From the NCBI GenBank assembly GCA_033297205.1, contig MU859184.1:40688-104687 (forward strand): a DNA stretch of 64,000 bases. The letters run 5' to 3'. Positions within the stretch are counted from its first letter, which is position 1. Every line of letters starts with the position of its first letter. The position numbers were made by a program, and so were the translations under genes. Shown here in pieces: positions 1 through 10,641 of the stretch. Below the pieces are notes generated by a model. It was given only the letters and a program-made list of their open reading frames with translations. It had not been told where the DNA came from and did no database searches. This DNA comes from Pseudoneurospora amorphoporcata (taxonomy: Eukaryota; Ascomycota; Sordariomycetes; Sordariales; Sordariaceae).

Positions 1-767
1 ATGAGCCATCCCCACCTTTTCATTGGCCTTTGTCCTCTTTTTCCCCAGGTTTTCCATGGAACAGGGGGGTAGCCAGGTCTGCGCAGGCCAAGAGCGGGAC
101 TCAGCGGCGGGGCACCAAGGCACAGGCTGGCCGGCCGCTGGGCGCCCTGATTTGATTTGTTTGATTCGGCCTTGGCTTTTCCGCCCGGCTGCGAGCTTCC
201 TGGAAACGCAGGAACAGGACCACGGGCGGACACCCTAGCGGACACCACACACCCACCGGAGTGCTGCTGGGCTTGCTGGGGGCCAGTTGCTTTGGGGGGG
301 GGGGGGGGGGGGGGGAACGTTTGTTCGGCGGGGAACACCACGTTTTTGGCCCAAAAATAAAAAAAACCCCCCCAAACCCCCGGCCCCCCCCCCCCCCGCC
401 CCCCCCCCCGCGGGGGGGGGGCGGGGCGGGGCGGGGGGCGGCGGGGGCGGGGGGGGGGGGGCGCCCCCCCCCAACGATAGTTCGGACGGTCTACTCTCCT
501 TTTTGGCGCCATAAGTAAACAAAACCCACTCAATCGCCTGGCACCACCCACGTCCGCGGTTCCCCCAACCTCCCATAACGCCCACCACCGCCTTTTCGAT
601 ATCCACTCGCTCACCGAATAAACCACTCATTCGTCCGTCGGCACTCCTTTAAACGCACACAAAACCTCGCCGAAGCCGCGTGAGCGAGTCCGCTTCGCCC
701 GACGAGGAGCGTTGCAATTTCTGCTGGTAGGTGTCTGTCGCCTGTTGCATGACACGCCGCAACCAGA
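1..767. other. Gene-free 5' region upstream of the first CDS
   Basis: No convincing reading frame is seen here. The stretch holds the homopolymer tract at 294-472 (separate entry). Between about 520 and 745 there is no ATG. A short upstream ORF begins with the ATG at 749 and ends with TAG at 829-831, overlapping the start chosen for the downstream gene. A GTAGGT donor-like site near 726 and a GCTGAC...TAG acceptor-like site before 832 could form an intron, but no upstream coding exon supports it. Confidence 0.5.
294..472. repeat. Extreme G/C homopolymer tract
   Basis: A run of 22 G (294-315) is followed, after a short A-rich stretch, by C runs (about 383-409) and then by G runs interrupted by single C (about 411-472). 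Nothing else in the window is similar except the 21-G run at 45095-45115. It could form G-quadruplexes, or it could be a sequencing or assembly artefact. The ORFs spanning it are proline/glycine runs without biological content. Confidence 0.8.
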
Positions 768-3143
768 ATGCCGCATCGCCTCTCCCCATGCACGCTGACA
801 TGTTCACTGATCGACTCTCCTCACGATAGTGACAAGCAGACACAACTAGCCAGCCTGGACCCAAGCAAGCCCTCCGCCGACCGATTTGGTCGCCTGCTGC
901 GGTCCGCAAAGGCGCGATTCCGTTCGCACCTGCGACCCAAGAAGAACGACAAGACGACAGCTGCCCCACAAAAGAAGGAATTTGTCAATTTCTCGAGACC
1001 GAATGCAATGGCGTCCCGTCCACCACAGTCACCTGTCGTCGGCCCCGGCAGCCACAAATTGAACCACACTTCCTCGGCTGCTAGCATCAGCCGATTTGTC
1101 GAGGGATCAATGAACGACCGTATTTCCGCTGCCCCACCGCCGTCATACCTGGAGGATATGGATGTGGAGGAATACGAGCGACAGTTTGTTGGTACGCCGG
1201 CCACCGAGCACCCTCCAACCATGGAGCGACAGCACACCCGTCAGACTACTTATACTGCCTATGAGCCTTCTGCGCCTCCACCAGAAGACGAGCAGCAAGA
1301 ACAACAGCCGCCGGTGCAGCAACCGATGGGTCACAGTCGCAGCAAGAGCAAATTCCTCCTCACGCCACTCTGGGATGGCGTCCGCGAAAGGTTCAGCCTG
1401 AGTCGTAGCAAGTCTTGGGGAGCCATGGTGAGCGGCAAAGACGCGATGGGACGGCCCTCTCTCAACACTCAAGCAGACAGCCGATCGTCGATACACCGTG
1501 GCCGAGGCTCAACCATGACGGCGCCATGCACACCAGCTGTCGAGACACCACCTCCCGTACCACCTGTGCCTGTCTTTAGAGGAGCAGCCGCAGCGCTGGC
1601 GACGCGCGATCAAGAGGCAGCGAAGGAAGCAGCCAAAAAGTTCTCGGCCGCCGATTACCCCACTAAGGAAGAGGTGATGGAGAGTTACAAGAACTTGGTG
1701 GCATCGGGATTCTTTGAGCAGCACGCTATTCACGGAACCAGACATCCCCTTCGAGCCGCCCAGAGCGCGGGCACCGTATTGAGTAGCAGTCCAAACCGGC
1801 ATGATAGCGTTAATGGTAGGGCTCGCGCCGCCACGACTGCTTTCCCATCCAGCTCCGGTCGTCCTTCGCCAGTACCCAGCCAACCAGAGTCGCCTGAGAA
1901 CCTGAAGCCGTTTGCCGAACACCTGGCCCAGAAACAGAACAATGATGAAAAGAAGTTGCATGCTATTTTCACCGGCTTCCACCGCAAGACAGCGTCAGTA
2001 CCCGTTAACAACTCGATGGCCCCACCTCCTCTTCCCTCGCCTTATAGGGAAGAGCCAACACGTTCAATTGGTTCTGCCTTTGTAAACGACTATTTTCCTC
2101 CACAAACTGATCCGGTGACTGCCCCAGACTCGCCTTCCCGCGGAACGAAGCGCGGTACTGATCCCAATGGTAACAACATTGAGACGAACGTCGACTACGG
2201 CTCGGTCCGCAAGCTGGCCAAGAAGTTAAGGAAATCACAGTCGAAAATCGAGTTTGATGAGCGACCTTCCTCGCTGACCAAGCCGCGTACGTCCATGTCA
2301 AGCTTTCGGTCCGCCGCCGCGTCCGTCATGTCGGCTCCAGTCGCCATGAAGAGCAAGTCTTTCATGTTCGGCTCCAAGGATAAGGGGAAGACCAGGGAGA
2401 GCATGGAGAGTAGGCCAACCACAAGCGCTGGGTTGAAGGGTAACTTTCTGTCAGAAGAAGGCGCTGCCTCTTTCTTCTCTTCTCCGCGCCGGGCCAATGG
2501 GTTAAACGAGGTGATGTCCGTTGCCACTCCAGTCCGTTCCGGTCAGGCGAGGATAACCAAGGTACCCAAAAGCCCGGCTTCCACATCGTCGGGAAAGGGG
2601 TTTCTCGGCTTTGTCCGCAGCAGGCGTAGCAGTATCAGCCACAAGGGCCAACCAGAGCAGTCAACAAGGAGCCATCGCCCGAGCGCGAGTGAAGCAATGC
2701 CAATGACGACGAGTACCTACGTACATGTCAATGGCTATCAAAGAGAGGCGGACAGCATGGATCTTACAAGGGATGGGGATGAGGATGATGCTATGATTAT
2801 CGACTCTCCTGAGCCTGAGTACCAACTGGCACCAACGTCGGACCGACCAGAGACTCCCCAACGGCCATCAACCGGGAACTCGACAACAACACCCGTCAGC
2901 ATTCCCAGGTTCCACTACCCGAAGCCGACAAAGCAGCCCCAGGGCACATCACCACTAAAAACGAGGCCACAGCCTAACCGTGCGCCCCCACCAGTACCTG
3001 GGTATGGCCTTGATGACGAAATGGTGGCCAAGGAGAGAACCTCGGGCGACACGAACGGAAGTGCAGGTGGGATTGTCAGCCACCGCGATTCGGGCCTGGG
3101 CGAAGCAGGAGAGGATGTTGAGAATATTCACAGGGTATGGTGA
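768..3143 (+). CDS. Large serine/proline-rich, probably disordered protein of unknown function
   Basis: Single open frame of 791 codons, by far the longest in its neighbourhood, with balanced codon use and no internal intron needed. I do not recognise the family. The protein is low in hydrophobic segments and rich in Ser, Pro, Arg and Lys: a basic patch near residues 39-60 (FGRLLRSAKARFRSHLRPKK), a PPSY motif near residue 122 that could bind WW domains, several basic serine clusters (for example SRSKSK, SRRSSISH), and proline stretches such as PPPVPP. No signal peptide or membrane helix is visible, so it is probably an intracellular scaffold or signalling-related protein (inference). The start is the first in-frame ATG; residue 81 (ATG at 1008, NAMASRP) is an alternative start. 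It stands alone with long flanks. Confidence 0.72.
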   Translation: MPHRLSPCTLTCSLIDSPHDSDKQTQLASLDPSKPSADRFGRLLRSAKARFRSHLRPKKNDKTTAAPQKKEFVNFSRPNAMASRPPQSPVVGPGSHKLNHTSSAASISRFVEGSMNDRISAAPPPSYLEDMDVEEYERQFVGTPATEHPPTMERQHTRQTTYTAYEPSAPPPEDEQQEQQPPVQQPMGHSRSKSKFLLTPLWDGVRERFSLSRSKSWGAMVSGKDAMGRPSLNTQADSRSSIHRGRGSTMTAPCTPAVETPPPVPPVPVFRGAAAALATRDQEAAKEAAKKFSAADYPTKEEVMESYKNLVASGFFEQHAIHGTRHPLRAAQSAGTVLSSSPNRHDSVNGRARAATTAFPSSSGRPSPVPSQPESPENLKPFAEHLAQKQNNDEKKLHAIFTGFHRKTASVPVNNSMAPPPLPSPYREEPTRSIGSAFVNDYFPPQTDPVTAPDSPSRGTKRGTDPNGNNIETNVDYGSVRKLAKKLRKSQSKIEFDERPSSLTKPRTSMSSFRSAAASVMSAPVAMKSKSFMFGSKDKGKTRESMESRPTTSAGLKGNFLSEEGAASFFSSPRRANGLNEVMSVATPVRSGQARITKVPKSPASTSSGKGFLGFVRSRRSSISHKGQPEQSTRSHRPSASEAMPMTTSTYVHVNGYQREADSMDLTRDGDEDDAMIIDSPEPEYQLAPTSDRPETPQRPSTGNSTTTPVSIPRFHYPKPTKQPQGTSPLKTRPQPNRAPPPVPGYGLDDEMVAKERTSGDTNGSAGGIVSHRDSGLGEAGEDVENIHRVW

Positions 3144-6100
3144 TTGAGCATGGTGCGAGACGGATAACCCGCGATAACGACTCCATCGAGCCATGAGCAA
3201 AGCGCGACATGATGTTGGGCAAACAACAATCGAAGAGCCTCGATCTGATGTGGCGAGTAAGTGTGCCTGTGGAAGTGGGTGGGACAGGAAAATAAAACTC
3301 TGATGCAGAGTTGAAGTGAAAAGAGGAATTGGAATACTTTCTCTGTCCTTCCTTCCGTGTTGGAGGATACCTTACTTCCGTCCCGACCCACTACCTACAC
3401 CGCACTGCCCGCATTTACCGCATTGCTCCTTCCAACAGTTGGGAGGACTCGCAAATTTTCACAACGCGATCCTTCCTTCCCTTCCATTATTACCTCTTGC
3501 CTTCACGACGAAACATATCTTCCGCCACCCGCCGATCATCGGACCATACCATAATAACGTCCATCGTCATCATCATTGATAACGATACGGGTTTTCTTCG
3601 ATTTTTTTTTTCCCGCGTCTTTTTGTTCGACTTTCGGTACTCGAATCCTCTTACCGATTGAACGGCGGCGCGGCAAAGATGTTTTGTCTTACGGAGCGGG
3701 TGTTCCTCTTCCTGGGACCTCCCATGGGGAAATGAGGAAGCGGGAGCACAATGGGTGCCCAATGGTGGTTATTGTTGGTGTCAGTAATTGGCGGTGGCTA
3801 TGGCTTCACTTGTCCTGGGTTTCTGTTGTTTCTCTTTTCTTTCGTACTCTTTCTTGATGAGATATGACGATGTTATGACCCTAGTTTCCTTTGTTTTTCG
3901 TTTGTTATCTCGTTGCCCTTGTTACCTAGCCTAGCGTTTACCCAAAAGGAGCGATGGGCGAAGGAAGATGGAGGATGAATAGGAGGGAGATGTGTTAGGA
4001 TTTGGTGGTATATTATCTTGAGGGTGGACATGGAATTTGGTATAATTTGTCTACGAACGCATGTTTACTATTGTTCAAACCTGAAAAGGATGGATGAAGA
4101 AATGTCCCTGCTAGCTACAGTTATATCATATCGATCATGTCTTTACCCTCATTCCCATTCTCGCTGAACGCCCACATCGTGCTTTGACATATATTTTTTA
4201 TTTGCTGGATAAAACAGACCCTTCTTGCGATATCGCAGAAGTAATATTCAGAGCCATCTTGTAGCACAAGATGCCGAGCATTCTACCAGTTGCACCATCA
4301 ACTTCCCAGCAAATGACCTTAGCCGAGAAATAAGCCAGCCACTACGATGTCCAATTCACCATTGCTTACTTTCTCGTCCGTCAGCATCTTGCTGCTAAGA
4401 CAAGCAAGACTGCCTTCATCCCACACCCACCGCTCCAACACAGCGGTCCGATACAGCGGTACCAACTACCTGTACAGACAGGAGGACATGGAAAACGAAG
4501 CGGGTCTCAGTGAGGTCATTCCCAGCCCAATCCAGGGTCCAGTCTCGGCAGTCTCGCCAATTCAACCACCAAGGTGCATAGAGACAGTTCCAATGCAGCG
4601 GTGAGTTCTCGGATGACTCCGGACTCCAAAAAATGAACAAATATAGGAGCAATTACGTATGCAAGATATCCTGACCCAGCAACAAAGCAGTGAAAGATTG
4701 ATGCGCAGGAGGGAGAGCCTGTGCTGAGCAAGGACTCCAACTGAGGCTCCCTGACTCCCTGAGCCCAAGCCATCCCAACCTAACCCCTACACCGTCGAAT
4801 GGTAACGCCCTGTAAACCTTAACACAGCTCAGCTGAACCGTCAAACCCTCAAGGCAACCCCTTTACCTCCCTTTTTCTTCTTTTTGTCCGCCGCTAAAAA
4901 AAGGGCTGCAAGACGGGAGCTGAAAAAAGCTAGGTGAAGAGGGTGTAGTCCCGTGAGCCTTGAATCATCCCAGTTCTCTGGCTCGACCCCCTGGCTCAAG
5001 GTACGTAATCGTGCAGTGCTGCCGGACTTTCCCAACTTGGTGATCCAGTGGTCGAATGCCCCTGGGTTACACAACTTGAACCTGTACTTGAACTGCTGAA
5101 CCGAACAGGCGAACCCGAACCCCGAAGTCCCGGTCCTGGTGCCTCTGATGGTATGTCCGTCATAGGTAGGTATAGTCTGCTTGGTTTAGGTTGTCCTGGC
5201 GGCGCTGATGAGGCTGGAGGCTGGCTCGCTGGTAAGCTGGGTTTACACCTACACAAGTACGGGATCTACTCCGCATGTCATCCATCGGTGAATCCCCCTG
5301 ACATCCTGGAGCCGCCAACATCTGTGTCCGGGTACGCAGTTACGTCAACATGCCTCTGTGTCCCCCGTGAGGCCAAATTTTGAAGTCAGTAGAGGTATAT
5401 GTTCCTCAACCCCCATATTTTCTACTATGTATTCACCACTTCGTACAGCCCGTCAGTCCCACTGCTCAAGGTCTGGAAAGGAGACAGCAGTAACCAAGTA
5501 ACTTCAACCTTCTCGGGGTGAGGTCTCGTTAGCGTAGTGTTGTAGTGTAGATCTGCGCTAAAAGGTGGAGTTACGGAAGGTGAAGTCCCGGGGTGCATAC
5601 GTAGTGAGAGTGGCGGCGCTGTGGTGGAGGGTTTTGAGGTAATCTAATGGTTGTGGAGCCGATGATGATGGCATTTGGGTCACGAGGGGATAGGGAGAAG
5701 AGAGAAAGCAGAAGCAAGAAAGGCTCTTGAACTCTATCATCGAGGATTACTGGCGTCTCTTCGAATTGTGCAATCAAGAAGATGTTGTGAATATCTGAAA
5801 TAGCCTCGTCGATTTAGAGCTATGATTTCCCTTGTAACCAGTACCTCTTATGTATATGATCTCCAGTATCACAACATATGCAGGTGTGAATGGGATGTAA
5901 AGGATCGTTTCCGAAAGAAGCATTGCAGAGTTGAAATGCGTATAGTATAATACAACGTGAACTTTTGTGTTGCGAACAACAGAAATGGGAAATAGCTGTA
6001 CGACTCCTATAACGCCAGCTGCTGCCAACATTGCTCGCTTTTGATTGAACAGAACAACAACCTGAGACAAGTTGAGAAAATTTAGAAAAAGGAACAGTAA

Positions 6101-6581
6101 AAATCAGTAAAACATGTATGAATTCATCGATCGATAAACCTCAACCAAGCCATGATGCTATCTTGTCCGTTTCTCGACGGTAAGAGTGGTGACAGATCAA
6201 TTGACTTTCAGAAACGCCGTCTCCGCCAAAAGCCCGATGAATTTCCCAAAATACAGAACCTGCACCTCCAAGAATAACAAATGATCAGAAGTACCTACTC
6301 GTCGACCTGCGGAATTAATTCGAAACTCCTTGGCCCCGTTCTTTGTTGGACATTTTTTGAATGTGTTTGCGCCGCTCCAAAAATGCCACAAAAAGCCCAG
6401 TTGTTAATCCATGATCCCATCAAGGTCATCAACTTCGCATCGCCCGCCATGTCCTAGGATATACCGTTTTGCGCCAGCTGTGTGACCACAGCAAAACCAA
6501 GAAAAGGACCAAACATATACACGCCCAACATATATAAAAATAAATCGCCACATGAAACATGTCAACGGCCTCCAGACTCCC
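3144..6581. other. Gene-free interval between the Ser/Pro-rich gene and the PFK-2/FBPase-2 gene
   Basis: About 3.4 kb without a supportable gene. The first several hundred bases are T-rich and pyrimidine-rich and probably include the 3' UTR of the preceding gene. Short frames such as 5048-5383 (+) and 5774-6070 (-) have no recognisable domain and no neighbouring exons. The 3' UTR of the minus-strand gene that follows probably lies just below 6582. Confidence 0.55.
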
Positions 6582-9264
6582 TCAGTTGTTCCTGTCGGTA
6601 GTCCTTTGGGGCCTATAGTTGGGCATCTCCTTGAACCATCCCTGAGCCTCATCGTACTTGTAAGCATGGAACTCGATTCCATACGGCTTCGGCTCGATAG
6701 CGTAGAGCATGCCCAACGGGACATCCAGATCGGCGATGGATTCCCTCGTCAAGTCCATGAAATATGCCATCAAGACGCGGCAGACAGAACGGTGTCCAAT
6801 GATGAGGACGTGGTCGGTGATGCGCTCGATTTCGCGTACCATGTCACGCAACCTACTTATGACCTGCAGGTAACCTTCACCGCCAACACCGGGATAGATA
6901 TAGTGAAGCTTATCCTTAGACCGCTTCTGGTACTCCTCGGGATACTGCTGCGCAATCTCCTCGTAGGTCATACCCTCGAATGTGCCGGCATTGAGCTCGT
7001 TCAGCATTTCCCATTGCTTGACGTCGTAGTCGTCGTCGGCGTCGAAATATTCGGCAGACTCGATGCTGCGCTTGAGCATCGAAGTCCAGACACAGAAGTT
7101 CTTATCGTCCAACTCCTGATACAGCTCGGGGTACGGGGGCGTATGATCACCGGGTGCTGGCGGGAATGTCGACGACGCTATCTTGTTCTTCTGCTCGATA
7201 AGCCATTCCTTACGCTTAAAGGTGATGAAGTTGTAGAGAGCTTGGGCGTAGTAGTGACCACGTTCTGTCAAACCCGAATTGCCGCCCAATTTGTGCAATC
7301 GGTTGTCCTGACTCTGGCCATGTCGAGTGATCCATATCTGCCTAGGTGCAAGGTTGAATGTGGTCAGATATGAAGCGATGCCGGCCGTCAGAAATCCGCG
7401 GAGCCTATGGTGGACAACTTTCCGGCCCACGTCAATCATCTTGGGTGGGTTAGCACGAGCGTTGAGCGGCACGTCTAGATCAAGAGTAGCCATACCTGAA
7501 TGTACTGCAGATCATTGTCTTCTTCCCATTTGCCAAGCGGCTCGTAAGCACTTTCGTATGCTTTCACACGCTCTCGGAAGTCCGCCAGCGACTTGTGAGG
7601 ATCCTTATCCTTGTAGTCAGGACCAGCAAGCTTCAGGCGCATATTCGCCTCCAACAGCTGTTGAACTTGTTAGTCGAGGGCGTCATTAGGGCAGCAAAAA
7701 GCGCCAACAAACTCACATTTTGATCATGGCATATACTTTCGATGAAGAGAATGCCCAATTTGGGCTCCCTTTGTTGAATATGTTCGACAATAAGTTTTCT
7801 CCGATGCACATTGCTGTTAGTGGCATCGAGAATGCCCACGGATCCGCCCTGGTGCAGGAGGTAGTTCAGGAGCTCATCGAGTGTGTCGATAGCGACCTGC
7901 TCACGGAGCTTCGCCGCAGTCTCGTTCTTCGGGTCGAAGAACTTTGCTGACTGATCGATTGGGTCCTTAGGGGCCGAATCATCACGGGGCTCGTTCAAGT
8001 CCAATGTCGTTGGTTCATCCTCTTCCAGCGTAATCTTGGGGGCATCCTTGCCTTTCAGGAGGATGGTGGCTGCTCTCTTGGGCGCGTCGTGGGGATCGTG
8101 GTCATCGGTATCATCCGCCGAAGTCGGAGCAGGCTGATCACCTTTGTGAGTGACGCCAGCGGCGATACGCCGGCGGTTCCCCACATTGAAGATCTTTGTG
8201 TTATGCTGTTGCCAGGACAAGTAGCGCTGAATTTTCTTGGTAATGTAGGATTTTCCTCTCGCTGGTAGGCCGACCATAATAATTACCAACTTGGCGGCAA
8301 CATCTCGTTCGGGAATTCTGCCATCGGGAGAAACCCTCGATCGTGTCATGCCCGGAATGTTAAGCGTTGTGGCATGTGGTCGTATCCTGGGCGTTACGCA
8401 ACCCGAGTTCTGTCGTATGGGCGGGCTAGAGCAAATTGCAGTTAGCCTTTGGTGAGTCAAGCGCGAACCCCACACCGTCGCCAACCCTGATCATTGGGAT
8501 GTACCACAAGAGTATGCGCAAAGGAAGTGTATGAAAATCGTAAAAACAAAGACAAATCCAGCCATATGCGGGGTGGGTTACACATACATTCGCGGCGATC
8601 CAGGAGCTGTCGAGGGGATGCTCTGGCTGTAAGGGGAGTTGTAGGCTATTGGGTTATGCTGACCAGTGAAACCAATACCAGCGACACCACCGTCCAAGTC
8701 ATTGAGCGATCTCAGCGCATGTGAAAAAGCGACGGCGGGGGCCGGTAGAAGACTGTCATGGTGTTCCCTTTCATGATCCTTCTGCTGGTTGTTATCTTGT
8801 TGTCGATTCGTGGGAGCATTGACAGAGATCGTCGGCGACGAGGGAGTGGTTGCGGCGGAAGCCATGAGTTGACCCTTCATGGCCAATTTTCGCAGCGACT
8901 CCGGGGGCGACGAGGTTCTGCCAAAGTCTTTGTGAGAGGGAAGGTCAGCCGAGTTTCCGGATGCGGGGGTGCAAGAGGGTGCAGAGGTAGAAGCGCTGAG
9001 AAGATGAGAAGTAGCCTGGGTCTGCAAGAGAGCCCAAAGTAAATAGCTGGAAGGGTGGTGGTGTTGGTGATGTTGGACCGGATAATAACCTTTGCTAGGA
9101 AGAGTGCCGGTAGAAGTTGGTCTGTCGGGAAGATGTGTAAATTCGGGGGAGGACGATCGGGACTCGGATTGCGGTGTCATCGACGTCGGGGTATCTGGCG
9201 GCGTCGGCGTGGACCACTTGCGAGTGCCCGTGGCTCGTGGAGAAGGCACGGTTGGGGAGTCCAT
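6582..9264 (-). CDS. 6-phosphofructo-2-kinase/fructose-2,6-bisphosphatase (bifunctional)
   Basis: Makes and degrades fructose 2,6-bisphosphate, the cytosolic regulator of glycolysis versus gluconeogenesis. Exons on the minus strand: 9264-8588, 8425-7717, 7657-7496, 7439-6582; 801 codons plus stop. Introns of 162, 59 and 56 nt are GT-AG, with GCTAAC or CTAAC branch sites near the acceptors. The kinase half has a P-loop (GLPARGKSY, about residues 278-286), FNVG, and ATNSNVHRRK. The phosphatase half has RHGQS with the phospho-acceptor His at about residue 556, a conserved Glu in LNELNAGTFEG and a second His in IGHRSVCR, so both activities look intact. Oddities: a roughly 225-residue Ser/Thr/Pro-rich N-terminus and a long acidic insertion between FNVG and FFDP inside the kinase domain. 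The start at 9264 (MDSPTVPSPRATG) is the best in-frame ATG; the exact N-terminus is less certain than the rest. Confidence 0.92.
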
Positions 9265-10247
9265 CCAGATGGATCTTTTTTGGAGACGGTGGTGAGTTGG
9301 TGAGCTGCGGATTGACGTATTTGGCTTGGGTTACTGCAACCGAGAGGGTCGAACTGCCAGGTTGTGTTGGTGTGCGAGGGCGTGCCACTACAGGGCGAAG
9401 GAACGCTTGTTGTTTGGGGTGATTCGATCCAACCTTTTGGGGTTGCCCTGCTGCTGGGGTCGATGACTGGAACTGGAGCAGACACTGGAGTCGATGTTGG
9501 GGGCGCGATTGTCTTTTTATTCCAGGCCAATCAACTTTGTTAGAGCGAGTAAGGCCGGGGTCGCTGGACTGCCTTTCTGGGTATTGTGGTAGATCTGGGT
9601 CAATGAGCGCGGAATCTCTTTTTCAGCACTCAGCAGACCTCAAGTCAAGGCCGAGCGGCGGCGATGAATTATTGTGTGTTACCGTAGTTGTTGGTAGTGA
9701 TGTCTCCCTGGAGGGACCTCGAACTTTGGAGAAAGAGAGTCTTGATCTGCGCACCAGCAGACAAAAGTGTTTATATGAGGGCAAAGTTGCCACTAGGATG
9801 TCGGCCATAAAAAGCCCGATGAGCGCCTAGACGCGACTGGATGATGATAAATGCGGTACTGAGTGAGTACAATTTTGAGTTTTGAGCATGGACAGAGGGA
9901 CCAGACTTGCACCCGCGTGGAGAAAGAATTTCAAAAGTGGATGAATTCGTCAAGGGCTCCACTAGGTATACAGAACGGGGATCCTGGAGCCGGCTGGAGG
10001 GGTGTCGACGTCTGCGGTGCTGCAGGTGGACGTCGTGCGTGGGATGCATGCACACTTCCTGTTAGGGCCAGAGGGCTTCTCACCACAACCATGAACCGCC
10101 ACACTGTACCCAATGACGACTTGTGTTCGTCCTCGCCAGTAAGCCAGCGCACCAGCTCTGCCGGGGGGCACGCCAAGCTTACCTTGAAATTAACGCTGTT
10201 CCACGCAGCGGACAAATGACGGCTAGAGAGTAGGGGTCGATAGGAAC
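9265..10247. other. Upstream region of the PFK-2/FBPase-2 gene, up to the repeat island
   Basis: Normal GC content and no gene I can support. It should contain the promoter and 5' leader of the minus-strand gene. Overlapping minus-strand frames at 9095-9388 and 9177-9530 run into the first exon, but I found no convincing splice joining them. Composition changes abruptly at about 10220 into AT-rich repeat DNA. Confidence 0.5.
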
Positions 10248-10641
10248 TGTAAAAATGGCATTCTTTTATTTCTCTTACAATACAAAGTCTTACTAACCGT
10301 ACAAGGACCGTACACGAGTCCGCGCACCACCCTCTTCTTAGCGTACATACATACTATAAATCTGTTAATCTCTAGTAAATATAAACAGGGTAAATTGCTA
10401 GAATTACTATTATCATGGGGGATAGTCAAGAGCAGGGTAGGTAGTAGGTTGAGATATGTGTAATTGCACGAAGGAAGAAAGAGGAAAAGTGAAAGTTATG
10501 CCCAGATGACCAGCCTTATATAGGCGTTCTGGTTAGTCATCTGGCAGTGTTGTGGTAATCTTAGCAGCGACCACAACACTGGCACAAGCACGTGAATGGC
10601 AGTATGTCAATCACGTGCAGTCACAAGCTAAGCCTATAACA
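10248..10641 (-). repeat. Copia-like LTR (solo or terminal)
   Basis: Read on the minus strand, the unit begins TGTTATAGG and ends TTTTTACA. It carries a TATATAAGG promoter-like box and an AATAAA polyadenylation-like signal close to its end, which is the layout of an LTR. It contains two hairpin-forming inverted repeats: CAGTGTTGTGG (10545-10555) with CCACAACACTG (10571-10581), and arms around the TATA box based on CCAGATGAC. The flanking pentamers (GGAAC and ACTAT) do not match, so it may be a truncated element end rather than a clean solo LTR. No second copy is in the window. Confidence 0.6.

Noticed and set aside
235..630. Proline/glycine-rich frames across the G/C tract
   Set aside because: Produced by homopolymers in several frames on both strands; no biological sequence.
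726..831. Intron upstream of the first CDS
   Set aside because: Splice-like signals exist, but there is no ATG or coding exon upstream to join.
5048..5383. 111-codon plus-strand frame
   Set aside because: No recognisable features and no supporting neighbours; likely chance.
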